Shown: in pieces, positions 1 to 5,291 of the stretch | How positions within the stretch are numbered: the stretch's first letter is position 1 | Layout of the letters: each line of letters starts with the position of its first letter | Source of the DNA: Anaerolineae bacterium | Lineage (GTDB): Bacteria; Chloroflexota; Anaerolineae; B4-G1; DUEL01 | Direction of reading: 5' to 3' | Assembly: GCA_029932895.1 (NCBI GenBank) | Contig: JAOZPF010000137.1 | Coordinates: forward strand, 2,394-7,684 | Length of the DNA stretch: 5,291 bases | Made by a program: the position numbers and the translations under genes | Notes under the pieces: model-generated | Databases searched by the model: none | Told to the model about the DNA's origin: nothing | What the model saw: only the letters and a program-made list of their open reading frames with translations

Positions 1-156
1 GAGGATGATGCCCTCATATCGCCAGTCCAGCCCCGCGCCGGTGAACTGGAGCGAGTTCTGCCACCAGTGGGCCACCGGGCCAGTATAGCCATTGGGGCCA
101 CGTATCGTCTCCAGCCAAGCGTCGAGCCGGAGCACAACGCCCGCGATGTCGCTCAC
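1..156 (-). CDS. N-terminal part of an unidentified Trp-rich protein (cut by window edge)
   Basis: This is the first 52 codons of a gene that runs off the low-coordinate end of the window. The start is GTG at 156-154. Its GTGA overlaps the TGA stop of the preceding gene by 4 nt, and a GGAGGG Shine-Dalgarno lies 7 nt upstream, so the start is well supported. The visible peptide begins VSDIAGVVLRLDAWLETI. It then has an aromatic stretch at residues 24-47 with Trp31-Trp32, Asn34, and a DWRYEG motif at 44-49. There is no signal peptide or membrane segment. I do not recognise the family firmly. The amphipathic helix followed by a Trp/Gly-rich segment vaguely recalls alpha/alpha-barrel carbohydrate-active proteins, but that is a hunch. 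Its position as last visible member of a glycosyltransferase operon suggests a role in the same glycan pathway. Confidence 0.75.
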   Translation of the reverse strand, partial: MSDIAGVVLRLDAWLETIRGPNGYTGPVAHWWQNSLQFTGAGLDWRYEGIIL

Positions 157-740
157 GCCCCTGCCCTCCGCGCCACCATAACCGCCAGTGGCGCCAGCAT
201 CGCCCCCCAGCCCCGCGTCACGTAACTGGCTCGCATCTGGAAGAGAGCACGATCGGTCAGGTCGGGGCGACCCAGCCAGGCTGGCAGACGGCTGATGTAC
301 CCCCACGCGATGCTGGCAGGGCCGTGAAAGCCGTACACCATCTCCACCCGCAAACCGACCCGGCGCAACCACCCTCTGACTCGCCAGAGCCGCGCCAGTC
401 TATCCTCTCGCTCTCTCCACTCTGGCAACGCGGCAGCGGTCAGCCCGGCAGCGATGACGTATAACCGCGCATCGGGCGCGAGCGCCGCCCGCAGCGCTGT
501 GCCCATTGCCGCTACATCCCCCGTTGGTGACGCTGCCCAGACCGCCCATTCGACCCTGGCCCCCCTCTCCTCGACCACCTCCAACCCCCGCATACGCCGC
601 CCCAACTCACGGACGTAGAACGGACTGTTAGCCAAAATAGCCACTCTGCCTCCCGCGCGATGGGCCTCCACAGCGCAGAGATCGAAAACGTGCTGAAACT
701 CGAGGCTGGGCCATCCCACCTGGGTAAAGTCACCGTCCAC
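153..740 (-). CDS. Conserved-looking protein of unknown function, possibly methyltransferase-fold-like
   Basis: A 195-residue protein starting with GTG at 740-738. A GAGGAGG Shine-Dalgarno at 750-756 sits 9 nt upstream. The start overlaps the end of the GT4 gene by 11 nt. A longer in-frame ATG at 797 exists but would overlap the GT4 gene by 68 nt, so I prefer the GTG. The protein shows alternating strand-like and helix-like segments: GGRVAILANS near residues 29-38, DARLYVIAAG near 90-99, LRVEMVYGFHGPAS near 129-142, and a last hydrophobic strand near 183-190 (LAPLAVMVARR). That order resembles the second half of a class I methyltransferase (Rossmann-like) domain. The glycine-rich SAM-binding motif expected at the N-terminus is not evident, so catalytic activity is doubtful. 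There is no signal peptide and no confident membrane helix. It is translationally coupled to genes on both sides in a glycan operon. The function is unknown; the fold idea is inference. Confidence 0.8.
   Translation of the reverse strand: MDGDFTQVGWPSLEFQHVFDLCAVEAHRAGGRVAILANSPFYVRELGRRMRGLEVVEERGARVEWAVWAASPTGDVAAMGTALRAALAPDARLYVIAAGLTAAALPEWREREDRLARLWRVRGWLRRVGLRVEMVYGFHGPASIAWGYISRLPAWLGRPDLTDRALFQMRASYVTRGWGAMLAPLAVMVARRAGA
164..169 (-). promoter_or_regulatory. Shine-Dalgarno site for the partial gene at 156
   Basis: GGAGGG on the minus strand lies 7 nt before the GTG at 156-154. It sits inside the last codons of the upstream gene. It decides the GTG start and, with the 4-nt stop/start overlap, points to coupled translation of the two genes. 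Confidence 0.6.
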
Positions 741-1866
741 CGGCCAGTGCCTCCTCGTAGATTTCGACCAAGCGGGGAATGACCACCGACCAGTCATATT
801 GGGCCTCTACCTTGGCCCTTCCCCGTTCGCCCATCTCCCGCCGCCGTTCGGGATCATCCACCAGAGAGCGGATACTTCCCGCCAGCCCTTCCACATCCCC
901 CGGCTGCACCAGCAGCCCGTCCACGCCATCGCTGACCACCGAGCGGACACCGGGCAGGTCGCTGGCGATCACCGGCTTACCGCAGGCCATTGCCTCCAAC
1001 AGCACCACGCCGAACGCCTCCCCCATCGTCACCGAGGGGAGCGCCAACAGGTCGCCAAGAGCATAGTGGGCCGCCAATTCCTCGTCCGGGACTCGCCCGC
1101 AGAACACTGCCCGTTCCCCCAGCCCTAGTTCCGCAGCCTGTGCCTGATACGCCACCCGCAGGTTTCCCTCTCCCACCAGCAACAGCCGGACGTCCGGCAG
1201 ATTGGCGACCGCCCGCAGTAACAGGCTCACCCCCTTGAAATAGTGAGCTTGGTCCAGTGCACCGACGAACAGCACCACCCGCTCCTCTGCCCCCAGGCCG
1301 TATCGCCGACGCAGGCTGGCCCCATCCAGCCCGGGGTGGAAGCGTGTCCCGTCCACCCCGTTCGGCACCTCTACGACCAGACCCTGCCGAACAAACTCGG
1401 CCAGCCGTGAGGCACGGGCGTAATCGAGTGAGGTAGCAATGATCCCCGCCGCCCCCCACAAAACACGGCGGCCAATCAGCCAATGGTGCAGCCGCTCAGG
1501 AAAGCGGAGCAGCCCCCGAAAAAGGACATCCTGGTGGTACGTCGCCACATAGGGGAACCTCCTGCCCAGCGATCCGAGCCAGACCATCTCGGCCCCAAAG
1601 TAGAACGGATAGTGAAGGTGAACCAGGTCGAACTCGTGTAATTGGAGCAGGCCGGGCAGAAACGGCGCGTTGCCAAGACGGAAAAGGACCGGCAGGCGAC
1701 GGATGGTCAGCTCCGGCGGGTCACGATAATCGCCCAGCGGACAAGCTGCGGTAAAGACAGTGACCTGGTGACCCAACCGCGCCAGGCCCAGCGCGTTATG
1801 GTAACAAACCACACCTGTACCCGTGTAATGGGGAGGAAACGTAGCTGTCACGTGAGCGATACGCAT
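730..1866 (-). CDS. GT4-family glycosyltransferase (GT-B fold, retaining)
   Basis: A 378-residue cytosolic or membrane-peripheral glycosyltransferase that should move a sugar from a nucleotide donor to a lipid-linked or growing glycan with retention of configuration. The N-terminal Rossmann domain opens with MRIAHVTATFPPHYTGTG, including the glycine-rich loop at about 11-20. The linker has PNGVD at 168-172. The C-terminal donor-binding domain has FVGALDQAHYFKG (Lys211 in the usual phosphate-binding position) and GEAFGVVLLEAMACG, which gives the EX7E pair Glu283/Glu291. Length is normal for the family. I chose ATG 1866 because it gives the typical M-[RK]-I start. An in-frame GTG at 1878 would add only four residues and overlap the upstream gene. 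The gene starts 5 nt after the stop of the GT2 gene and its end overlaps the next start by 11 nt. The donor and acceptor cannot be read from sequence. Confidence 0.95.
   Translation of the reverse strand: MRIAHVTATFPPHYTGTGVVCYHNALGLARLGHQVTVFTAACPLGDYRDPPELTIRRLPVLFRLGNAPFLPGLLQLHEFDLVHLHYPFYFGAEMVWLGSLGRRFPYVATYHQDVLFRGLLRFPERLHHWLIGRRVLWGAAGIIATSLDYARASRLAEFVRQGLVVEVPNGVDGTRFHPGLDGASLRRRYGLGAEERVVLFVGALDQAHYFKGVSLLLRAVANLPDVRLLLVGEGNLRVAYQAQAAELGLGERAVFCGRVPDEELAAHYALGDLLALPSVTMGEAFGVVLLEAMACGKPVIASDLPGVRSVVSDGVDGLLVQPGDVEGLAGSIRSLVDDPERRREMGERGRAKVEAQYDWSVVIPRLVEIYEEALAGGR
750..756 (-). promoter_or_regulatory. Shine-Dalgarno site that decides the GTG start at 740
   Basis: GAGGAGG on the minus strand with a 9-nt spacer to the GTG at 740-738. 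It lies within the final codons of the GT4 gene (EEAL). It is the strongest ribosome-binding site in the window and favours the 740 start over the ATG at 797. Confidence 0.65.
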
Positions 1867-1871
1867 CCCTC

Positions 1872-2915
1872 TCACCACCGCACCAGTAGTAGCACCAGCC
1901 GGTGCAGCAACAGGAAAAGCGGATCGAACAACAGGTGGGCCAGACGGGGCACAACGCCATCTCCCGTTTGCTCAAAAGCCAGGCGATGAGTGAGCGCCGC
2001 GAGGAGGTCGTGGTCACGGACCCGACGCAGACTTTGGGTCTGCCGTCGCTTTTCCATAATCCCGCGCCAGTGGCGAACGACCCAGACATAAGCGCGCAAC
2101 TTGGTCACCAGGCGGTGCCGCTCGCGCAGAAGGACAAAACCCCATGTAACCGCTTCGCTCAGTAACAACGATGGCACAAGAAGCGCCAAGGTCCCCCAGC
2201 GCAGGTTCTTGAGCAACATCAGATACCTGTTGCGCTCCTGGAGATACGTCTTTTGCGGTCCAAAACGCAGGCCATAATCGTGATAGACAACCGAGGCGGG
2301 CACGCAGAGGCAGTGATATCCAGCCAACCGGGCGCGCAGGGAGAGGTCTGTGTCCTCCATATACAGAAAGAACGACTCGTCAAATCCCCCCAGCGCTTCG
2401 AATACCTCCCTGCGCGCCGCAAATGCCGCCCCCGAGATGGCAGACACCTCTGCGGTGGCACGAAAGGTCTTCCGCTTCGCCCCCATGCCCCGGCACAACG
2501 TGAGCCCCGTGAAATGCACGTCGTTGCCGCAAGTGTTCACCCGCTCCGGGTCGCCCAGTAAGAGGATCTTGGAGGTCACCAGCGCTGCCTGGGGGTCCGC
2601 GTTGAGAGCAGCAAGCAGGGGCTCGAGCCAGCCAGGCTCCACAACCGTATCTGGGTTCAGGAAAGCTAGATACGCCCCCCGCGCCTGCCTGGCTCCCAGA
2701 TTGCTGGCCCGACCGAACCCCTCGTTCACCTCATTCCGAATCACTCGTATCTGGGGAAAGAGCTGCTCCACGACCTCGGCGCTGCCATCCGTCGAACAAT
2801 TGTCCACCAGGATGACTTCGTCCTCTCCTCCCCCCCTCTCTAGCAGCGAGCGCAGGCATCCTTCAAGGTACCCGCGCCCATTGTGGTTGACAACGATCAC
2901 GCTCGCCCTAGGCAT
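1872..2915 (-). CDS. GT2-family glycosyltransferase, rhamnosyltransferase-like
   Basis: A 347-residue inverting glycosyltransferase with a GT-A fold. Visible motifs are the N-terminal strand SVIVVNHNGRGYL (about 5-17), VDNCSTDGS at 37-45 for nucleotide binding, NEGFGRASNLG at about 64-74, LNPDTVV at 86-92 (the NPD form of the metal-binding DXD motif, usual in this subgroup), the loop SGAAFAARREVFEALGGFDE at 161-180, and YMEDTDLSLRARLAGY at 185-200 with the catalytic-base ED pair. A hydrophobic stretch at 241-263 and the hydrophobic C-terminus (about 329-346) suggest attachment to the cytoplasmic membrane. Family knowledge links this architecture to rhamnosyl and related transferases of O-antigen-like polysaccharides; the actual sugar is unknown. 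ATG 2915 overlaps the upstream gene by 8 nt, with a GAGGG ribosome site only 3 nt away. A run of seven G lies at 2830-2836 near codons 27-29. Confidence 0.95.
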   Translation of the reverse strand: MPRASVIVVNHNGRGYLEGCLRSLLERGGGEDEVILVDNCSTDGSAEVVEQLFPQIRVIRNEVNEGFGRASNLGARQARGAYLAFLNPDTVVEPGWLEPLLAALNADPQAALVTSKILLLGDPERVNTCGNDVHFTGLTLCRGMGAKRKTFRATAEVSAISGAAFAARREVFEALGGFDESFFLYMEDTDLSLRARLAGYHCLCVPASVVYHDYGLRFGPQKTYLQERNRYLMLLKNLRWGTLALLVPSLLLSEAVTWGFVLLRERHRLVTKLRAYVWVVRHWRGIMEKRRQTQSLRRVRDHDLLAALTHRLAFEQTGDGVVPRLAHLLFDPLFLLLHRLVLLLVRW

Positions 2916-3873
2916 TGTCCCTCAAAGAGTGATCGACATTCTCCTTGGACTGCACCAGGTCCAATAACATGCCGCGCACCGAATGGAGGATGATCGCGGC
3001 GAACAGGCTCAAGCTACCCAAAATGGATAACAGTATGCTGATCAAGGTGTAACCCACAGCCAACATCTGCGTCCTGCGGTAGATATCTACCACTAACGCT
3101 CCCCACCCCACACCAATCAGCAACAACAACACCCCCGGCACGCCGAAGAAGAACAGTGGTCGGTACTGCCCGATCAACCGCAACAACCCGTTCAGCACCA
3201 TCATGCCATGGGCAATCACGGGCCGCTTGGGCCGGTCCTGGTAGCGGATGGTGATGGGAACCTCCACCAATCTCAGGTCGCGCTCATGGGCCATGAACTG
3301 CATCTCCGATTCCACGGAAAAGCCATCCGATTGAAAGTTTAGCGCCTGCACAGCGCGGGAGGAAAAGGCCCGGAACCCGCTCTGGGAGTCGGTGACAGAG
3401 ACACCGGACAACACGTTGGTCAGAAAAGTAAATATCCGGTGCCCCCAGACCCGGTGGCGCGGCACGGCGCTCCTGTTCTCCAGGTAACGGGAGCCAACGG
3501 TGATATCCGCTTCGCCCCGCAGCACCGGCGCGACGACGTCGAGCATCTCCTCGACGCGGTGTTGTCCATCCGCGTCCATCACGACAACAGCCTTCGGGTT
3601 CAACTCTCTGGCCTGGCAAAGTCCTGTGTTCAGCGCCACGCCTTTGCCCCGGTTCTTGGAATGGCGCACCACCACCGCCCCCGCGGCGTCAGCAACCGCG
3701 GCGGTATCGTCCGTCGAGCCATCGTCCACCACGATCACGGTGCCGGCGTACTGGCGCGCTTTCAGCACCACGCTGCCGATAAAGCGCTCTTCGTTGTAGG
3801 CGGGGACGACCACGACAATTTTTCCCCTGGTAGCTGGATCAATGACAACAGATGATTCGCCCGTATCAACCAC
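2908..3873 (-). CDS. GT2-family glycosyltransferase, polyprenyl/dolichyl-phosphate sugar synthase type with two C-terminal membrane helices
   Basis: A 321-residue enzyme of the DPM1-like GT2 branch, whose members move mannose, glucose or a related sugar from a nucleotide to polyprenyl phosphate at the inner membrane face. Motifs: VVPAYNEE at 22-29, VDDGSTDDT at 49-57, NRGKGVALNTG at 74-84, the metal-binding DADGQH at 100-105, GSRY at 127-130, TDSQSGFRAF at 161-170 and DGFSVESEM at 183-191. Two hydrophobic segments at about 239-262 and 273-297 form a membrane anchor, as in the bacterial polyprenyl-phosphate glycosyltransferases. The start is GTG 3873, supported by AGGGG 6 nt upstream and a promoter 38 nt further up. 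It is the first gene of the apparent operon and its stop overlaps the next start by 8 nt. The DPM1-like call fits the domain part well, but direct transfer to another lipid acceptor cannot be excluded. Confidence 0.94.
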   Translation of the reverse strand: MVDTGESSVVIDPATRGKIVVVVPAYNEERFIGSVVLKARQYAGTVIVVDDGSTDDTAAVADAAGAVVVRHSKNRGKGVALNTGLCQARELNPKAVVVMDADGQHRVEEMLDVVAPVLRGEADITVGSRYLENRSAVPRHRVWGHRIFTFLTNVLSGVSVTDSQSGFRAFSSRAVQALNFQSDGFSVESEMQFMAHERDLRLVEVPITIRYQDRPKRPVIAHGMMVLNGLLRLIGQYRPLFFFGVPGVLLLLIGVGWGALVVDIYRRTQMLAVGYTLISILLSILGSLSLFAAIILHSVRGMLLDLVQSKENVDHSLRDNA

Positions 3874-3879
3874 TCGCTT

Positions 3880-3884
3880 CCCCT
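3880..3884 (-). promoter_or_regulatory. Shine-Dalgarno site for the GTG start at 3873
   Basis: AGGGG on the minus strand, with a 6-nt spacer to the GTG at 3873-3871. It lies in an otherwise A/T-rich leader, which makes it stand out, and it supports the GTG over any internal start. Confidence 0.6.
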
Positions 3885-3911
3885 AAACAAAATCAAGTCA
3901 TCCAATGGATA

Positions 3912-3940
3912 ATCATAACCCATGTTCACAATCATGGCAA
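3912..3940 (-). promoter_or_regulatory. Candidate sigma70-type promoter of the five-gene glycan operon
   Basis: On the minus strand TTGCCA (3940-3935) and TATGAT (3917-3912) are separated by exactly 17 bp. Each hexamer matches the consensus at five of six positions. Transcription would start near 3905, giving a leader of about 31 nt that carries the AGGGG ribosome site before GTG 3873. The element sits in a local A/T-rich island between two GC-rich genes. It would drive the two GT2 genes, the GT4 gene and the two downstream genes separately from the nucleotidyltransferase gene. Confidence 0.6.
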
Positions 3941-3943
3941 ACC

Positions 3944-3967
3944 GGCGAGCCCCGAGCACGGCCCGCC
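3944..3967 (-). other. GC-rich hairpin just after the nucleotidyltransferase stop codon, possible weak terminator
   Basis: Read on the minus strand, GGCGGGC (3967-3961) can pair with GCTCGCC (3950-3944) over 7 bp with one G-U wobble and a 10-nt loop. It begins one base after the TAG stop. The following bases are GGTTTG, so there is no proper U-tract and the case for an intrinsic terminator is weak. It may only slow or partly end the upstream transcript. Confidence 0.3.
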
Positions 3968-3968
3968 C

Positions 3969-5231
3969 CTACTCCTCGGGCCCGCCGAGACCGCTCTCGA
4001 CTAACGGCCGATGCAGTCCCCGTACAAAGGCGCGCGCCAACTTCAGCAGGTGAAGCAGACGATGGAGAAATAGCCTCCCCTCGCTTTCGAGACCATATCG
4101 CGTCGCCAGCCATTCCCGATCCGGGAACAGGATGCGGCCCACCATCCGCACTGCGTCCCACACGCGGTCCACTAAAAGCGTAAAGAGAAGCATTCGCCGC
4201 ACACCGCTCGTCCCCCGGCCCGGCTTTGCCAGCGGCCCACTACACTCCACCGGAGCCAGCCGGCGCAGCAACCCCAGTCGCAGTGTGGAGGGCCTGAGCT
4301 CCTCCAGGACATCCGGCGGGACCGGGGTTTCCAGCAAGCGGCAGGCCGTCAGCAGACCGTAAGCAACCGGTGTCCGCACTCCAAACTGCTCGACCCGCTC
4401 GGTGAATGACGCCCAGGAAAAATCGGCCCCTGCGTGGGCTACCACCCGGTCGATGTCCACGTAACCGCCAAGTGTCCAATTATAGCCATGCTGCACAGCA
4501 GGGTGAAGGCAGAGGTGAATGATCGTGTCGGCCACCGAGAGTTGGAGCGCCTTCACCCCCTCCACAGCCAGCGGACGCGCCTTCTCCCACAAGGATTCGA
4601 CATCCATCCTCGTTGCATAGCGGTACCAATCTATGCCGATGGGGTGGTGCTGTACATCCAAACAGACCGTTCTCCGACCATCGGGACGAACCCACGCCAC
4701 TCCCCCCCCGAACCGTTGCTGGAAGGCCAGCAGATAGGGAGAGGTGACGGAAGAAAGTACAAAGCCCAGCCGCTTGAGCGCGCCGTTCATCAGTTCCACC
4801 TGCTCCCGCCTTACCATCAGGTCCAGGTCCGCCATCTGGCGCAGGGCCGGGCTGGCATATACCGTCCACGCCAGCGCTCCGCCCTTGAGCACAATTACTT
4901 CCACGCCCTCCTGATGCAGCGCTATCGTGACCTCTTGCAACTCGGCACGTAACCATTCGTTGCGCAACATATTGAGGTAGTAGCCCCTCTGCAGCTCGCG
5001 CAGAGCACGCGCAGGGATCAGGCGTGAGTCCAACTCCTTCAGCCGCTGGTACAAAAGGGGGAACAGGTTGCGGTATTCGCCAAAGGCCAACAACCTTTGC
5101 CAATCGACCCCCGCGTGCAGGAGGTCCTCGATTTTGGCGCGCTCTTCCGTCCCCAAGTGATGGTGCAGGCAGAGCAAAAGCAGCCGTATCGCTCTCTCCT
5201 CCTCGTTCATCCCCCGTCCCATTCTCCCCAT
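3969..5231 (-). CDS. Nucleotidyltransferase-fold family protein (NTP_transf_5 type)
   Basis: A protein of up to 420 residues resembling the uncharacterised nucleotidyltransferase family (NTP_transf_5). These proteins share the polymerase-beta-type fold and are often found in polysaccharide and peptide-modification clusters; their substrates are generally unknown. After a helical N-terminal region there is VIVLKGGAL at 112-120 and RQMADLDLMV at 131-140, giving the metal-binding pair Asp135/Asp137. LDVQHHP at 191-197 gives the likely third carboxylate, Asp192. A helical part follows with IIHLCLHPAVQHGYNW at 237-252 and VDIDRVV at 258-264, also typical of the family. All key acidic residues are present, so it looks intact. 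The C-terminal ~110 residues are Arg/Leu-rich with no known motif. The start is uncertain: in-frame ATG codons occur at 5231, 5222 and 5210, and a TATAAT overlaps the first. The 5210 start (MNEEERAIRLL) looks most natural. A run of eight G lies at 4702-4709. Confidence 0.88.
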   Translation of the reverse strand: MGRMGRGMNEEERAIRLLLLCLHHHLGTEERAKIEDLLHAGVDWQRLLAFGEYRNLFPLLYQRLKELDSRLIPARALRELQRGYYLNMLRNEWLRAELQEVTIALHQEGVEVIVLKGGALAWTVYASPALRQMADLDLMVRREQVELMNGALKRLGFVLSSVTSPYLLAFQQRFGGGVAWVRPDGRRTVCLDVQHHPIGIDWYRYATRMDVESLWEKARPLAVEGVKALQLSVADTIIHLCLHPAVQHGYNWTLGGYVDIDRVVAHAGADFSWASFTERVEQFGVRTPVAYGLLTACRLLETPVPPDVLEELRPSTLRLGLLRRLAPVECSGPLAKPGRGTSGVRRMLLFTLLVDRVWDAVRMVGRILFPDREWLATRYGLESEGRLFLHRLLHLLKLARAFVRGLHRPLVESGLGGPEE

Positions 5232-5257
5232 TATATTCCCATTCGCCGCTCGAACAA
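5230..5257 (-). promoter_or_regulatory. Candidate promoter of the nucleotidyltransferase gene
   Basis: A perfect TATAAT (5235-5230, minus strand) lies 16 bp from TTGTTC (5257-5252), which matches the -35 consensus at only three positions. Transcription would begin near 5223. The -10 element overlaps the ATG at 5231, so this start would lie outside the transcript; the ATG at 5222 (near leaderless) or at 5210 would then be used. The rest of 5236-5291 contains no gene that I can support. Confidence 0.4.
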
Positions 5258-5291
5258 CCCGCTCGCCCGAGTTGGGTGTGTTTCGGCTTGT

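Noticed and set aside
741..797. Longer start (ATG 797) for the unknown 195-residue protein
   Set aside because: It would overlap the GT4 gene by 68 nt, whereas the GTG at 740 has a GAGGAGG site at 9 nt and a short 11-nt overlap.
977..1483. 168-residue open frame on the minus strand in another frame of the GT4 gene
   Set aside because: The Gly/Arg/Ala-rich composition is typical of a frame-shifted GC-rich gene, and the GT4 frame here carries Lys211 and the EX7E motif.
1867..1878. GTG 1878 as start of the GT4 gene
   Set aside because: It adds only four residues ahead of the canonical MRIAHV start, overlaps the upstream stop and has no clear ribosome site of its own. The choice is not decisive.
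2350..2967. 205-residue open frame on the plus strand, antisense to the rhamnosyltransferase-like GT2 gene
   Set aside because: It lies opposite a clear GT2 gene, has low-complexity Ser/Pro/Arg-rich composition, and shows no family motifs. Long antisense open frames are expected in GC-rich coding DNA.
3284..3619. 111-residue minus-strand open frame within the polyprenyl-phosphate GT2 gene
   Set aside because: It is a frame shadow of the DADGQH/GSRY region of the GT2 gene with no motifs of its own.
4434..4952. 172-residue open frame on the plus strand inside the nucleotidyltransferase gene
   Set aside because: It is antisense to a gene with recognisable catalytic motifs and has no recognisable domain or supporting ribosome site.
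1..5291. CRISPR arrays, tRNA/rRNA genes, insertion sequences or long repeats
   Set aside because: No regularly spaced repeats, transposase-like proteins, terminal inverted repeats or cloverleaf-like sequences were seen. Nearly the whole window is accounted for by six minus-strand genes.

Overview
The window reads as a stretch of a moderately high-GC bacterial genome (about 60% G+C by eye). It holds a surface-glycan glycosyltransferase cluster in which every supported gene lies on the minus strand, so the biological order runs from high to low coordinates. No taxonomic marker gene is present. The GC content, the frequent GTG starts and the general look of the proteins suggest a member of the Chloroflexota or a similar deep-branching, non-proteobacterial lineage. 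This placement is an inference of low to moderate confidence.

Layout, in the direction of transcription: (1) 5230-5257 holds a candidate promoter. (2) 5231-3969 encodes a ~420-residue nucleotidyltransferase-fold protein of the 'uncharacterised nucleotidyltransferase' (NTP_transf_5) type. (3) The 97-bp gap before the next gene (3874-3968) holds a small GC-rich hairpin, a well-formed sigma70-type promoter (TTGCCA - 17 bp - TATGAT) and a Shine-Dalgarno site. (4) 3873-2908 encodes a GT2 glycosyltransferase of the dolichol/polyprenyl-phosphate sugar synthase type with two C-terminal membrane segments. (5) 2915-1872 encodes a second GT2 enzyme of the rhamnosyltransferase-like type. (6) 1866-730 encodes a retaining GT4 (GT-B fold) glycosyltransferase. 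(7) 740-153 encodes a 195-residue protein of unknown function that may resemble the C-terminal half of a methyltransferase fold. (8) 156-1 is the start of a Trp-rich protein cut by the window edge.

Genes 4 to 8 are tightly packed, with overlaps of 8, 11 and 4 nt and one gap of 5 nt. They look like one translationally coupled operon driven from the promoter at 3912-3940. The nucleotidyltransferase gene upstream appears to have its own promoter. Together the genes fit assembly of a cell-surface polysaccharide or glycolipid: the membrane-anchored GT2 would load or transfer sugar on a polyprenyl carrier, and the GT2 and GT4 enzymes would extend the chain. The two downstream genes and the nucleotidyltransferase-like protein are unassigned accessory members. 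No flippase, polymerase or sugar-nucleotide synthesis gene is visible, so the product cannot be named.

I found no RNA gene, mobile element, CRISPR array or clear novel system. The points most worth a second look are the two unidentified downstream genes, the promoter that overlaps the first possible start codon of the nucleotidyltransferase gene, and the compact control region between genes 2 and 4.
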